DNA from: Erythroxylum novogranatense
Taxonomy: Eukaryota > Streptophyta > Magnoliopsida > Malpighiales > Erythroxylaceae
Assembly: GCA_029891385.1 (NCBI GenBank)
Contig: CM057228.1
Coordinates: 23,085,309 to 23,149,308 of the forward strand
Length of the DNA: 64,000 nucleotides
Direction of reading: 5' to 3'
The translations under genes were made by a program, and so were the position numbers. Position 1 is the stretch's first letter; every line of letters starts with the position of its first letter. This document shows, piece by piece, positions 12,652 through 24,142 of this stretch. The notes under the pieces were generated by a model. The model saw only the letters and a program-made list of their open reading frames with translations, ran no database searches and was not told the DNA's origin.

Positions 12652-13931
12652 ATGGCACACAACAACCTAGCGGAAGAAGGTAACACTAATAACCGTCCTC
12701 CCTTGTTTAATGGCTCTAACTATTCATCATGAAAAAATCCTATGAAGTATCATATTATAAGTTTAGGAGTTGAATATGGAAGATCATTATCTTGGACTTC
12801 AAGCCCCTCTAAAAGAAAATGGTGAGTTAAAAACAGAGCTGGAGTATGATGATAATGATTGGAGGCAAGCGTACATCAATGCCAAAGCTATGAAGCTGAT
12901 ATATTGTGCATTAACGGTTGAGGAAAGAAATCGGGTAAATTCTTGCACCACTGCCAAGGAAATGTGGGAGAGACTGCCAAGGAAAAAAACCGCAATTATG
13001 GAGTCAAAGGATCTCAACCATCTGGAATTCAACGCTTTGGTGGGATCACTCATCAACTATGAGATTATTCTCAAATCCAGAGGAGGTAGAGCTAAGCCTA
13101 AAAAATCTATTGCTTTTAAAGCTAACACTTCTTTTGTTGATGAAAGTGATGAGGAATTAGATGAAGACGAGGAAGACGAAGAAATTGCTATGTACGCTAG
13201 AAATTTAAGGAAGTTCAAAGGACTTCTCAAAAATCGAAGAAAAGAATTAAATGGCAAAAAACAGGTAGAAAAGAAGAGGTTTGGCGCGGAAAGAAAATCA
13301 AAAGGCTATGACTAAAAGAAAGGCAACGAAGAATGTTGGAGATGTGGAAAACGGGGACATCTCGCAAGAGAATGCAAAGCTCATCATCAACATCAAACTT
13401 TCAGAAAATGACAAATACGATAAAGGTAAAAGGAAAACTAGCCCGGTGGCAACTTGGAGTGATGAAGAGGATACATATCAAAGTGATGATGAAAACAACC
13501 CGCACTTATGGAAAAAGTGATGATGAAAATGAGGTAAATTTCAATGACCAAGATTTAAGAGATTCTTTTGATGCTTTGCAAGCTGATTTTGAAGAAGTCA
13601 TTGAGATTAACAAAAAATTAAGAAAGAAAATACGTGAATTGGTTGCTGAAAATAAGGCCTTACATGAAACGATTGATGATTTAGATAGTCCCGAAGAAGA
13701 TCATTCTGCATGTCTTATTGAAAAAGAAAATCTTATTTGTGAGCTTAATAGACTTAGAAAAGAATTTTCATATGTGGTTGGAAAATTTGCAAATGGAAAC
13801 GAACAGTTTGAAAAATTGCTATCGCTACAAAGATATTCCATTTCTAAACATGGATTAGGTTATGATCCTTTTGATAGAGATTGCTCTTTAATTTCCAAAT
13901 TTACTAAGGATGGAAAATCGCCAATGTGCTA
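12652..13931 (+). pseudogene. E5 gag (broken)
   Basis: Starts at ATG 12652, 28 bp after the LTR. The first 26 codons end in LFNGSNYSS, then TGA at 12730-12732 where this family normally has Trp. The frame then reads on through KNPMKYHIIS. Further frame changes separate fragments at 12770-13315 and 13333-13932. A CCHC knuckle (CWRCGKRGHLAREC, coded about 13336-13376) sits after a stop at 13315. A second knuckle-like motif straddles 13930 (CARC...H...), its last Cys changed to Arg. Between the knuckles is a charged, coiled-coil-like stretch. The protein would form the capsid. The long gag with two knuckles matches the E3 copy. Confidence 0.85.
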
Positions 13932-14132
13932 GATGTTTGAAAGATGGTCACATAGAAATTGCTCGCAAGAGTACCGTAAGATGTGTTAAGATTAAGAAAA
14001 TTTGGGTTATTAAAGGCACAACACCACCTAATGTGGTTTATATGGCTAACCAATATGGACCCAAAATGGCTTGGGTACCTATAAGAAGAAAGAACGTTGA
14101 TATTGTAGGTACAAGCAAGGGATGAAAGGTCG

Positions 14133-17100
14133 TCAAGCACTTGGTACATCGACAGCAGATGTTCGAGACACATGAGTGGGGACAAGAACCTTTTTGCGGA
14201 AATCAAACCAAAAAATCAAGGTTATGTCACCTTCGGAGACAACAACAAAGGTAAGGTCATTGGAATTGGTAAAGTGGGTAAGGAACCTTTGCCAACCATT
14301 GACAATGTTTTACTAGTTGATGGGTTGAAACATAACCTGCTAAGTGTGTCTCAACTTTGTGATATGAATTATATTGTATCATTTCAATCATCACATTGCC
14401 TAGTTAAGAAGGATGATCATGTTGCCTTTATTGGTTTGAGAAATGGGAACACATACATTGTTGATTTGCATGATGATAGTTCATTCAATGAAAAATGCCT
14501 GGTGACACTAGAAGAAAATGCATTTTTATGGCATAGAAAATTAGGACATGCACTATTGCCTTTAATTTCTAAGCTCTCAAAGAATGACATTGTAAGAGGT
14601 TTGCCTAAGATTAAATTTGTTAAAGATCATATGTGTGAGTCCTGTTTGAAAGGCAAACATGTTAGATAATCTTTCAAACCGAGAAAGAAATTTGCACATC
14701 TAGAATTCTTGAACTTGTGCATATGGATTTGATTGGACCTTCTAGGCATGCTAGTCTTAGTGGAAAATTATATGTACTTGTGATTGTAGATGATTTCTCT
14801 AGATTTACTTGGGTAAGATTTCTTACGAATAAAAATGATGCCGTTAATGAATTTACCAAGTGGTGTAGATTGGTTCAAAATGAGAAAATTTTGTCTATCG
14901 TTGCAATTAGAACCGATGATGGAGGAGAATTCGAATGTGAACCTTTCGAAAGTCTTTACGACAAATACGGAATGGAACATAATTTCTCGACACCAAGGAC
15001 TCCGCAACAAAATGGTGTAGTAGAAAGAAAAAATCGCTCACTGAAGAAATGAGCAGGACTATGCTAAATGATTACAATCTTCCTAAATCATTTTGGCAGA
15101 GGCAACAACACCGCTACGCCATCAATGGGTGCACTTACGAAGAGACAAAATAAGACACCTTACGAGCTATGGAAAGGTAAGAAACCTAATATCTCTTATT
15201 TTCATCCTTTGGTTGTAAAGTTTTATTCATAATAATGGAAAGAGCAATTTAGGAAAATTCGACTCTAAATCTGATATTGGTGTGTTTATTGGTTATTCTC
15301 AAACTAGTAAGGCTTTTAGAGTTTATAATAATAGACTAAATGTGTTGAAGAAAGTATTCATGTCAAATTTGATGAAATAATTTCACCCCGAGAAAGGTTT
15401 GTTTTGATGATGATGCAGAAGTTCGTAATAAAGTTGAAGAAATTGAATCCAAGATCGAGGAATTGAAGCTAGACGAAGAAAACATGTACCCGACATTAAA
15501 TCATGGGCAAAAGCAAAGAATCATCCTATGGAGCAAGTCATTGAGATTTAAATGTTGGTGTAAGAACTAGAGAAATATCTATGAGAATATGAGTAATTCA
15601 ACTTTCATTTCGTTGGTAGAACCTAAGAATATGTAAGAAGCACTTAAAGATGAAAACCGGCTTTTAGCTATGCAAGAGGAGCTTAATCAGTTCAAGCTTA
15701 AATTATGTTTGGGATTTGGTAGCTCCACCAGAGAACAAGACCATCATTGAGTCAAATGGGTAAATCGGATAAAGTATGATGAGAATGGTGAAGCGGTTAA
15801 AATAAATCAAGGCTAGTGGCTCAAGGATTTTATCAAGAAGAAGGCCTTGATTACAATGAGATATATGCCCCGTGGCTCGTTTGGAGGCAATTAGGCTACT
15901 ATGTGCATTCGCCTCATAAAAGGATCAAATTAAATCAAATGGACGTCAAGAGCGCATTTCTAAATGGGTATATTCAAGAGGAAGTCTATGTCAAACAACC
16001 GTCGGGATTTGAAGATCATGAGCATCCGGATTACGTCTACAAACTCAAGAAGGCACTTTATGGACTAAAGCAAGCACCTAGAGCATGGTATGAGAGGTTA
16101 AGTAATTTTCTAACTCAACATGGATATGTTCGTGGTAAGATAGATAATACTTTGTTTATTAAACATGTTGGTAATGATATGCTTATTTGTCAAATTTATG
16201 TTGATGACATTGTGTTTGGTGCCACTAATGAATTTTTGTGCAAAGAATTTAGTGATTTAATGCAAGGTGAGTTTGAAATGAGTATGATGGGAGAACTCAA
16301 ATTCTTTCTTGGATTGCAAATCAAGCAACAAAAAAATGACATTTTCATCCACCAATCGAAGTATACCAAGGAACTTCTTAAGAAGTAAATGGATGGATGC
16401 AAAGTGGCAGAACACCAATGGCATACAAATCGGTCTTGGAAAAACATGAAAATGAAGAAGACGTTGATCAAAAACTCTATAGAGGTATGATCGGCTCTCT
16501 TTTGTATTTAACTGCTTCTAGACCTGATATAATGTTTGCCACATGTCTTTATGCTAGATTTCAATCTTGTCCTAAGATTTCTCATTTGAGTGCTTGTAAA
16601 AGAATTTTAGATATTTGAGTAGAACTATTAATCATGGTTTATGGTATCCTAGTTGTGATTCATTTGATTTGTATGCTTATAGTGATCTTGATCGTGGTGG
16701 CTGTAGAATTGATAGGAAAAGCACTAGTGGCTTGTGCCATTTCAGATCATCTTTGATATCTTGGGCTAGTAAAAGCAAGTTAGTGTAGCCATTTCCACCG
16801 CTGAATCAATACGTAGTATTTGGGAGTGCTTGTGCTCAAGTTCTTTGGATTAAACATCAATTGCTTGATTATGATATTGTGGTTAAAAATATTCCTATTT
16901 ATTGTGATAATACCAGTGCAATTTGTTTGAGTAAAAATCCTATATTGTATAGTAGAACAAAGCATATAGAAATTAGACATCATTTTATCCGTGATCATTG
17001 TTTAAAAGGTGACATTTGCTTCAAGCATGTATCAACTAGTGATCAATTGGCTGACATTTTACTAAACCTCTTAAGGAAGATGTGTTTGTGAACATTAAAT

Positions 17101-17135
17101 TAAGATTAGAATGTGATTTAAATTCATTTGGTTGA
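14133..17135 (+). pseudogene. E5 pol: PR-IN-RT-RNase H (broken)
   Basis: The protease motif WYIDSRCSRHMSG near 14143 has Arg where E3 has Gly (DSG to DSR), so the active site is damaged. The pre-integrase zinc motif (HRKLGH...CESCLKGKH) is at 14530-14668 and ends at a frameshift. The integrase core at 14717-15052 keeps HMDLIG, RTDDGGEF and GVVER, the three acidic residues. RT at 15816-16388 keeps AFLNG, LYGLKQAPRAWY and YVDD (about 16197-16208). RNase H at 16620-17135 keeps the TKHIEIRHHFIRD region. Frameshifts are frequent between 15050 and 15820 and around 16390, 16615 and 16780. Order PR-IN-RT-RH is copia. Confidence 0.88.
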
Positions 17136-17284
17136 ATTTATGTTTGGCTATATTCATATATCAAATGGTCAAAATTTGAGGCATTCAGGCAATCACATCC
17201 AAGATACATTCATCATGTTGCTTACTGGGCTGATTTAAGTGAATTATTCGGAGTTTTGGACACACTTTTATGTTTGGACCATCA

Positions 17285-17412
17285 GCAAGTCGACTTATAA
17301 GGAAATCAGTGTTTTAGGAAAGCAAAAAATTGGAGAATAAGTCGACTTAAATGGATCGACAAGTCGACTTATTAAGGTCGATAAGTTGACTTATTCAAGG
17401 AACAAGTCGACT
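17285..17412. promoter_or_regulatory. Internal AAGTCGACTT palindrome cluster before E5 ORF3
   Basis: Four AAGTCGACTT copies (near 17287, 17339, 17361, 17403) and one AAGTTGACTT, between the end of pol and ORF3. It is followed by TTTAAAA (about 17430), a CT-rich leader and the ORF3 ATG 262 bp on. The same palindrome forms the U3 cluster. E3 has the matching block at 39498-39690. Confidence 0.7.
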
Positions 17413-17673
17413 TATACCTGGACGGAGTCTTTAAAAACCTTTCTTCTTCTTCTTCTCCGCAGACCCTCTCTCACTAAAACCCTACCCCTCTTCTCTCACA
17501 ACTCGACTTATCTTGCTCAATCTCTTCAAATCTCCCTTACCCATCCATTTTCGACCTCCATCTACTCTAAACCCACTCATTTTATCTCCAAATCAACCCT
17601 CTTTTTCGAAAACCCCTTTCTTAAAACCCTAACCCTAACCTATGAATTTTTCCTCCTTCTCTCTAAATCTTCC

Positions 17674-18971
17674 ATGGCTCCAAGAAAAGCTTCTCAGAAA
17701 GGGAAAGAAATGACTCAAACTCACGATCCCCACGTTCCTCAAAGACCACGGGTTCGGGGGTCTTCTTCAAGGGGAGATGCGACAAGGGAGGAAGAAGCTA
17801 TTGAACCCAGATTTATTTCGAGGGATGCTCAAACATTGTATTACAAGGTAATTAAAGATCAAGTTTTGATTCCCTCCATGAGATTTGATTGGGTTGAGCT
17901 AGATAGCAGTGAGTTCTCGGATGTGTTTTCTGAAATCGTTAATCTTGGGTTAAGAGATTTTTTGGGTTTTCATGATGATATATATGAAGAGGCAATAAAG
18001 GAATTTTATGCGAATTTGGTTGTGATTAGGAGTAATGTTGAGGATGGAGTTACCTTGTCCTTTAAAATTAACGGGAAAGCATTCTATCTTTGTGAATCAG
18101 ATTTGTGTACCATGTTTAATTTGCCTAGAGGAGGAGTTAGGCCTAGAGCCTCTTTTACTGATTTTGAGATTTTGAGAAATGCTGAGGGTGACACTGATGA
18201 GGAAGCCGAAGAAAATTTCGGATATACTGAGGAAAAAGGATCTGATTTGCTAATTCGGTTATGTTCCGATCATTCCCCTCCATTTGAGGCGATGGATTTA
18301 CCATTGAATTATAGGTTACTGCATTATGCGATAAACAGGGTTGTGTATCCAAAGAAAGCGAGCAATAATCGATTACTTTCTAGATAAGGAGATTCTGTGG
18401 TATATGGAGGAAGGACGGAAAATAAACTATCCGAGTTTGATTATTCAGATGATAAGGAAAAGGCGAGTTTATTACGTGGATACTGAAGGGAAACTAGTCC
18501 GCATAAAGGAATGTCGATGTCAGACCGATCACCCATATCTCTCAAAGTTAGAGATGTAACTTGACTCCTATGTTAGTTTTCCTTATCCTCGAGTGGAGGT
18601 TCACACCTTACAACTTACTTGAGCATGAAGTCGTGAGGACAGTTGAAAGAGGTTGGGTCTATTCCTATCACGCTGAGAAGCTTGGGTTGACTTTGGTGGG
18701 TGAGCAGTTCCTTCGAGAAAACGATCCAGACAAAGCAGATCGCCCAAGTAGCTCACGACCTAGTAATGTTGGAAGAAGTGAGGCATCCCAGGCTGATTTT
18801 CGTGAAATTCGGATCAGTTGGATGAGATAAATGAGCGACATAATGATCAACAAGACACTCGATTAGATCGGAAAGAAAAATTGATGAACAACGCAAGATA
18901 CTTACCCGCTTGAGAAGAGCATTAAGAAGATTTTTGATAAGCTAGGGTGTAGGCACGATGATTCTTCATGA
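17674..18971 (+). pseudogene. E5 ORF3 after pol (broken)
   Basis: ATG 17674 opens a frame starting MAPRKASQKGKEM, clean for about 238 codons to 18387. It is continued in other frames at 18341-18559 and 18561-18830 and should end at TGA 18969-18971. The E3 copy (20413-21645) aligns along its length, including LPRGGVRPRASFTDFEILRN. Sirevirus third ORFs are historically called envelope-like; similar plant proteins are often listed as putative plant transposon protein. I see no signal peptide and no convincing membrane segment. The C-terminal part is charged and coiled-coil-like. The function is unknown and I do not assign one. Confidence 0.75.
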
Positions 18972-19149
18972 TGTGTATTGCATTGTGCTTTGACCAACAT
19001 TTCGACTTATGTTTTTTGTTTTATGTTGTTTTACGTGTTTTATGTGTTTGTTGGGTTGACATTTTCTTTTAATGAATATCATTTGTGTTTGATGTTATGT
19101 TTGGTGTTACATTTCATTAATCTTCATTTTTTTCTAATTAATTTTGATT

Positions 19150-19369
19150 ATGACAAAAGGGGAGTAAGATTGAAATTGCTATTTGATTAAGGGGGAGTGA
19201 ACATTTCATTGATTTGCAATTTTATTGAATTCTATTCTAATCATTGATTTATGAATTAAGGGGGAGTTAACCTAACCAATCAAGACAAGGGAAACCTTGA
19301 TCAAATTTTATGTCTTTCAATTTTCTTGTCAATTTCTAAATATTTTGTCATTATCAAAAAGGGGGAGAT
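19150..19369 (+). other. E5 repeated polypurine tracts
   Basis: Purine tracts AAAAGGGGAGTAAG (about 19155), AAGGGGGAGTGAA (about 19189), AAGGGGGAGTTAA (about 19259) and AAAAAGGGGGAGAT (19356-19369). The last abuts the 3' LTR and is the likely plus-strand primer. Confidence 0.85.
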
Positions 19370-20417
19370 TGTTGGACCAATGGTGGTTGACAAATTAAAT
19401 CCTTTATGTTTTGATAATAATAAAATATCTAGAAATAGTTAAGAAATTATTTCGTATTATTCAATGAAAGGATTGAGCAAATCAAGATGAGCAAGTGTCT
19501 AATCAATGAGGAATCAAGTTGGAGTTATCTTCTAAGTAAAAATGGCATAAAGCTTAAGGATTATAAAGGATTTGGTAATACAAGTCGACTTACATCAAGG
19601 TCTGAATATAACAAGTTAACTAGAGCGAGCAAGTCGATTTATATATGAATATAGATTAAGACAAGTCCTTTTTATAGCACACAAGTCGATTTTATCGAAG
19701 ACAACAAGTCGACTTATACAAAGACAAGTTCCACTTATTGGAGAGCGGAGTTACGTTTTTACGTAAATGGTTGAAACAAGTCGACTTATTCATTCGACAA
19801 GTCGACTTATGGATGCATGATTCAGCTCCAACGGTCCAATTTGCTAAAATGGAATGGAGATTATCAAGAACGGCTATATCCATTAACAATGGCTAGAAGA
19901 GCTCCAACAGCTATATTTCTTCAAGTATAAATAAAGGATGATGGAAGAAGAGTAGACACAAGTTCTACAAGTCTAAATACTCTTATATTGCTTCAAATTA
20001 CTCACTATTGCTCTTATTTTGCTACAAATTGTATTGAGCATTTGTTCTTCAATCTTTGTATTGTTTTGTTACAATTTGAGTGACGAGTGAAAAGGTCACG
20101 TGAGGTAGGATTTGTGCCGGAAGACAAATCGAGTGTAAAAGGTTACTTGAGCCGGAATTCAAGTGGCGTTGTAAAAAATTCACACTCAACTACAAAGTGC
20201 GCAATAAAGTAGTTGGCAAAATCCTAAGTGGGAGCTTAGGTAGAGGACGTAGGTCTTAGCACCGAACCTCTATAAAAACAAGTGTTTGATCTTCTTCCCT
20301 ACACTTTTCAATTAAGTTTATCTAAATTGTTTTTGTGTGTTTTAACTTCTGATTTTCTTGTAGAAATTTTCAAAGAATTTTTAAGATCTATTCAACCCCC
20401 CTTCTAGATCACTTACA
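19370..20417 (+). repeat. E5 3' LTR
   Basis: 1,048 bp, TGTTGGACC to ATCACTTACA. The palindrome cluster is at about 19575-19810 and TATAAATA at 19926-19933. It differs from the 5' LTR by numerous short deletions, several in G runs. Confidence 0.93.
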
Positions 20418-21645
20418 GTGCATCCATTTTCTTTGCAAATCCATGAAGTACAGACTGGATACCATCGAGGCGATCATGTAAATCATCCAATTGTTCATTA
20501 ATTTCAGCAATCTCATCTTGAGATACCTCACTTCTTCTCTCATTACCGGGCCGTGAACTACTAGGATGATCTGCTGCCCTCTTAGATCGCTTCCTCAAGG
20601 TACCGCCACCTTCTAAAGTCAACCCAAGCTTCTCAACATGATGAGAGTAGACCCAGCCTTTTTCAACTATTCTTACCAGCTTCATACTTCTCAAATTATA
20701 AGGCATGAATCTCCAACTCTGAGGATAAGGAAGATAGGCATAAGAAGCCAGATCACATTTTTGGAACTGAGAGAGATGGGTTATCAAAGCAGCATAAGGC
20801 ATTCCTTTATGCCGGACAGGTTTCCCTTTCAGTTGTCCCCGTAATAAGCTAGCCTTCTTCCTCATAATCTGAATAATCAGGCTTGCATAATTAATTTTCC
20901 GTCCTTCTTCTATATGCCACAGAATCTCCTTATCCAAAGAAGTGATCTGATTATTACTAGCTTTCTTTGGGTAAATGACCCTGTTGATCGCATAATGTAA
21001 TAACCTGTAATTTAAAGGCAGATCCATAGCCTCAAAGGGAGGGGAATGATCTGAACATAACCTACTCAATAGATCAACCCCTTTTGCTTCGGTATAGCCG
21101 AAATTCTCTTCAGCTTCCTCATCCGTATCACCTTCAGCATTCCTCAAAATTTCAAAGTCCGTAAAAGAGGCTCTAGGCCTTACTCCACCTCTAGGCAAAT
21201 GAAACATAGAACACAAATTTGATTCACACAGAGTAATATCCTTCCCGTTAATTTTGGATTTCATAAGAACTCCATCCTCAATATTACTACTGGTCACAAA
21301 TAGATTCGCATAGAACTCTCTTACTACATCTTCATAAATATCATCCTGAAATCCTAAGAAATCTCGCAATCCCAGATTCGTAATTTTAGTAAACACATCA
21401 GTGAACTCACTATGGTCTAGTTCACCCCAGTCAAATCTCATAGAAGGAATCAATACCTCATTTTGTAGCACCTTGTAGTAGAGAGTTTGCGCGTCCTTTG
21501 ACACAAACCTAGGTTCAACCACATCGTCCTCTCTCGAAGCATCTCCCGTCGAAGAGGACCCACGAGCTCTTAGTCCAAAGTGAAAACGAGGACCTTGTCG
21601 AGGGGCGGTTTCTTTCCCTTTCCCTGAAGACTTTCGAGGAGCCAT
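20413..21645 (-). pseudogene. E3 ORF3 (truncated at its C-terminus by E5)
   Basis: ATG at 21645-21643 opens a 410-codon frame beginning MAPRKSSGKGKET without internal stops, much better preserved than the E5 copy. The N-terminal 50 residues are basic and low-complexity. The middle holds conserved blocks (LRDFLGFQDDIYED, LPRGGVRPRASF, NYRLLHYAINRV). The end (DEIAEINEQLDDLHDRLDG) looks like a coiled coil. The last codons read into the E5 LTR, whose terminal TGTAA supplies a Leu and a stop. About 22 original codons lie at 11569-11501. No signal peptide or membrane segment is evident, so an envelope role is not supported by this sequence. A longer in-frame start at 21711 exists; the MAPRK start is chosen because E5 shares it. 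Confidence 0.75.
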
Positions 21646-21901
21646 AGATTCGTAGAGAGAGAAACAATTTCGCAGGTTAGGGTTTGAGAGATAAGAGAGA
21701 GGGTCTTTCAAAAAAAAGAGAGGATGATCTGAAAAGATAATGAGTGGTTAATGTGATAAAGATGGTCGAAAGTTTATAGGTAACGAAGATCTGAAGAGAT
21801 TTTAAGGGATAAGTCGAGTTAGAGAGAAAAATTACAGAGGTTTTAGAGAGAATAAGGTTTCGGAGAAGAAAAGGGGAAAAGAGTTTTAAAGCCTCCGTGT
21901 A
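21646..21901 (-). other. E3 ORF3 leader
   Basis: 256 bp, pyrimidine-rich in element sense, between the ORF3 ATG and the E2 insertion. It starts next to the palindrome cluster in the unbroken element (as in E5 17413-17673) and includes GGCTTTAAAACTC, equivalent to the TTTAAAA of E5. It ends in the GTGTA target at 21897-21901. Confidence 0.6.
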
Positions 21902-24142
21902 TGTTGGGCCCAGACCCCGGATCTCGATTCCCGAGGCGGCCCCTCGGGTCGCGCCAACAACGGGTGCCCAAATAACTTCGAACCCGATCCCAACATCCAT
22001 ACAAATACATAATTCGATTCACACATATACTCATTCATGCAATTGCACACACATTAAAACATAATTAAACACCCCATACATTAAGGGGTTTCATGCCATT
22101 GCAAATTAAAGGAAATTTAGCAAATATTCTCAAATGTAGCATAAAATAAAATAGAATTTAAATCCAAAATACATGAGTATGCTTCATGATGATATGCTGG
22201 CGGGCTAACCAAAATACTAACTTAATACAAGGCTCCTAACTAGCTTGAAGTTTTCGATGCCTTGCAAGGTCAACTATCGTCTCGGTCTGCACCTGAGGAG
22301 GGGAGAGTAATGGGGTGAGCTACGAAGCTCAGTGGCATACACGTTTATAGCCATTGGCAACGAGTCACACAATCAAACATATATATGTACAAGTATAGCA
22401 AATCAAGAATTATCCAGTGATTCACATTCATATAAACATATGTCATGCAATTTCTGTTTCTCAATATAACAATTATTATGCATCATTTCTATCAAATCAA
22501 TCATGAATGCACACAAATGGTTTGAGAGTTCCGTAAAAACGATCCGGATAAACCGAAGTTTATTCCGTAAACTATCCGAGTCTGATTTCTCAAGGATTTC
22601 GTTGCCTCAAGCGGGCAGCCGGGAGAAGGCTTTTATATCGACATGCACGTGACTCCATCTGTAACTCTCTTACCCAAACAAAACACATAATCCATTCGTT
22701 TCATGCTCAAAGCATTTTATCAAAGCTTTCGAAATTCTCATTCTTTTCATTCTTGCAAAAATGCCATAAGGCTTATCAAAGCCATGCATAACCATAGTCA
22801 TAATGCAAGTTCAACATTTCTCATATAATTCAATACAAGCAAGGTCACATAATGCAAGCAAGCATACATAAGGCAATTTGCCCATACACACAATAACCAT
22901 AAACATATTACCCACCTAATATCGCTCGAGTATCCGACTCACTGGTGTCCTTCCTCTTGTGATTAGGTCAGGTCGACTTGGTTTCCTATAATAAACCAAG
23001 TTCTCATTCAATCAATATTCAAAAGAAATATTCCATAAAGTTTGAAAATCAGAAGTAAAGCCCTAAAAGTCTCCATCCGACTTCCATCTAAACTGCCGAA
23101 GCCTAAGAGGCAAATTCCGAACTTCCCTTCTTCATATAGCTCGTAGTCCTTTATGTCTAGATCACAACAAATCCAAAATCACCTCATTTGGACATCTACA
23201 CCAAAAGATATGCCCAAAAGACTAAACATTTCTCGCTGGAAATAGGGGGCTCGCCGCGGGGTCGGATCACTGGTCGCGGCGTGCACGCGTGCGCCGCGGC
23301 GTACTCTCGTCGCAACGAACAAAATGCCACACGCCGCGATGTGCATACCTTCGCACGTCACGAGGAGCAAGTTGTCGCACGTTGCGACATTCACGGCGTT
23401 CTCGCACGTCGCGGCGAATAAACATTTATTCGTCGCGACGTTGCCTCCCTTTCTCGCACGCCGCGGCGTGTTCATGCGCACGTCGCGACGTGCGGGTCTG
23501 GAGAACGACTCCGAAACCCGATTTCTAGCATTTCCCGATTTCATTCCTTCCCTCAACCAAATGCAACACATCAAAATATTAGATCAATTTCTACACCACC
23601 TTTCTAACCCAACAACAACTCAAAATCAGTCATAAACGCATCAACCCAAGAGATCTAAACATTATTGCTTTACAAACCCTAAAACCTTCGATTTTGCTAC
23701 ATTCAACATTCTTTAGGTTTAATCTAACCAAAACAAGTTTAACACAAGCAGAACTTACCCAAAAATGGTTCGAAACTATCGGAAATCTCAAAGATCACAA
23801 CTCTCTTCTTCTTCTCCTCCTTCCTCCACCGACGGCTTCCTCTTCTTCTTTTCTCTTTTCCTCTTCTTTTCCTTCTTTCTCTTCCTTCTAATTTCCTACT
23901 TAAGTCAAAGGGAGCATAAGGACCATTATACCCTTCCTTGCAAAGCCTAACCCATTCTAACTCAAGTAACCTTCCCAAAATGCCCTCATATTCTTTTACC
24001 CTATAATTCTCATCAAAACCACATTTAAACCTTAATTATCCAATAATCCTCTCAATTTAACCAAACTAAGGCATAAGCACATAATTACCACAATTCATAC
24101 TTAAGGAAATCATAAATAAATAAAAAAATTCGGGGTCTAACA
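21902..24142 (-). repeat. E2 3' LTR
   Basis: 2,241 bp, closely matching 37257-39492. It contains the palindrome GAGCTACGAAGCTC (22317-22330) and the CG-rich palindrome array (about 23240-23505). Confidence 0.93.
23240..23505. repeat. CGTCGCGACG palindrome array in E2 3' LTR
   Basis: Repeated CGTCGCGACG and TCGCGGCGA units with near-regular CGCACGT spacing, for example near 23350, 23405, 23435, 23460 and 23480, in an otherwise AT-rich LTR. The sister LTR carries the array at 38605-38850 with its own substitutions. Confidence 0.85.

Larger units (their letters stand above)
11570..20417 (+). mobile_element. E5: Ty1/copia Sirevirus-type retrotransposon inside E3
   Basis: It runs from TGTTGGACCAA at 11570 to GATCACTTACA at 20417, with GTGCA at 11565-11569 and 20418-20422. 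It is plus-oriented, about 8.85 kb, with the full order LTR, primer site, gag, PR, IN, RT, RNase H, palindrome cluster, ORF3, polypurine tracts, LTR. It is closely related to E3 and inserted into it in the opposite direction near the end of ORF3. All its genes carry stops and many one-base indels. Confidence 0.93.

Noticed and set aside
17386..17673. In-frame extension of E5 ORF3 upstream of MAPRK
   Set aside because: It runs through the palindrome cluster and CT-rich leader, is not shared as protein with E3, and E3 starts clearly at the MAPRK codon.
23179..23635. Overlapping open frames on both strands in the CG-rich array
   Set aside because: They exist only because the GC-rich palindrome array lacks stop codons. 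The same array in the sister LTR and other families gives different frames.
23739..23978. Basic/acidic short protein next to CTTCTTC tracts (also 39090-39329)
   Set aside because: Low-complexity translation of a pyrimidine-rich tract present in both E2 LTRs; no sign of a gene.
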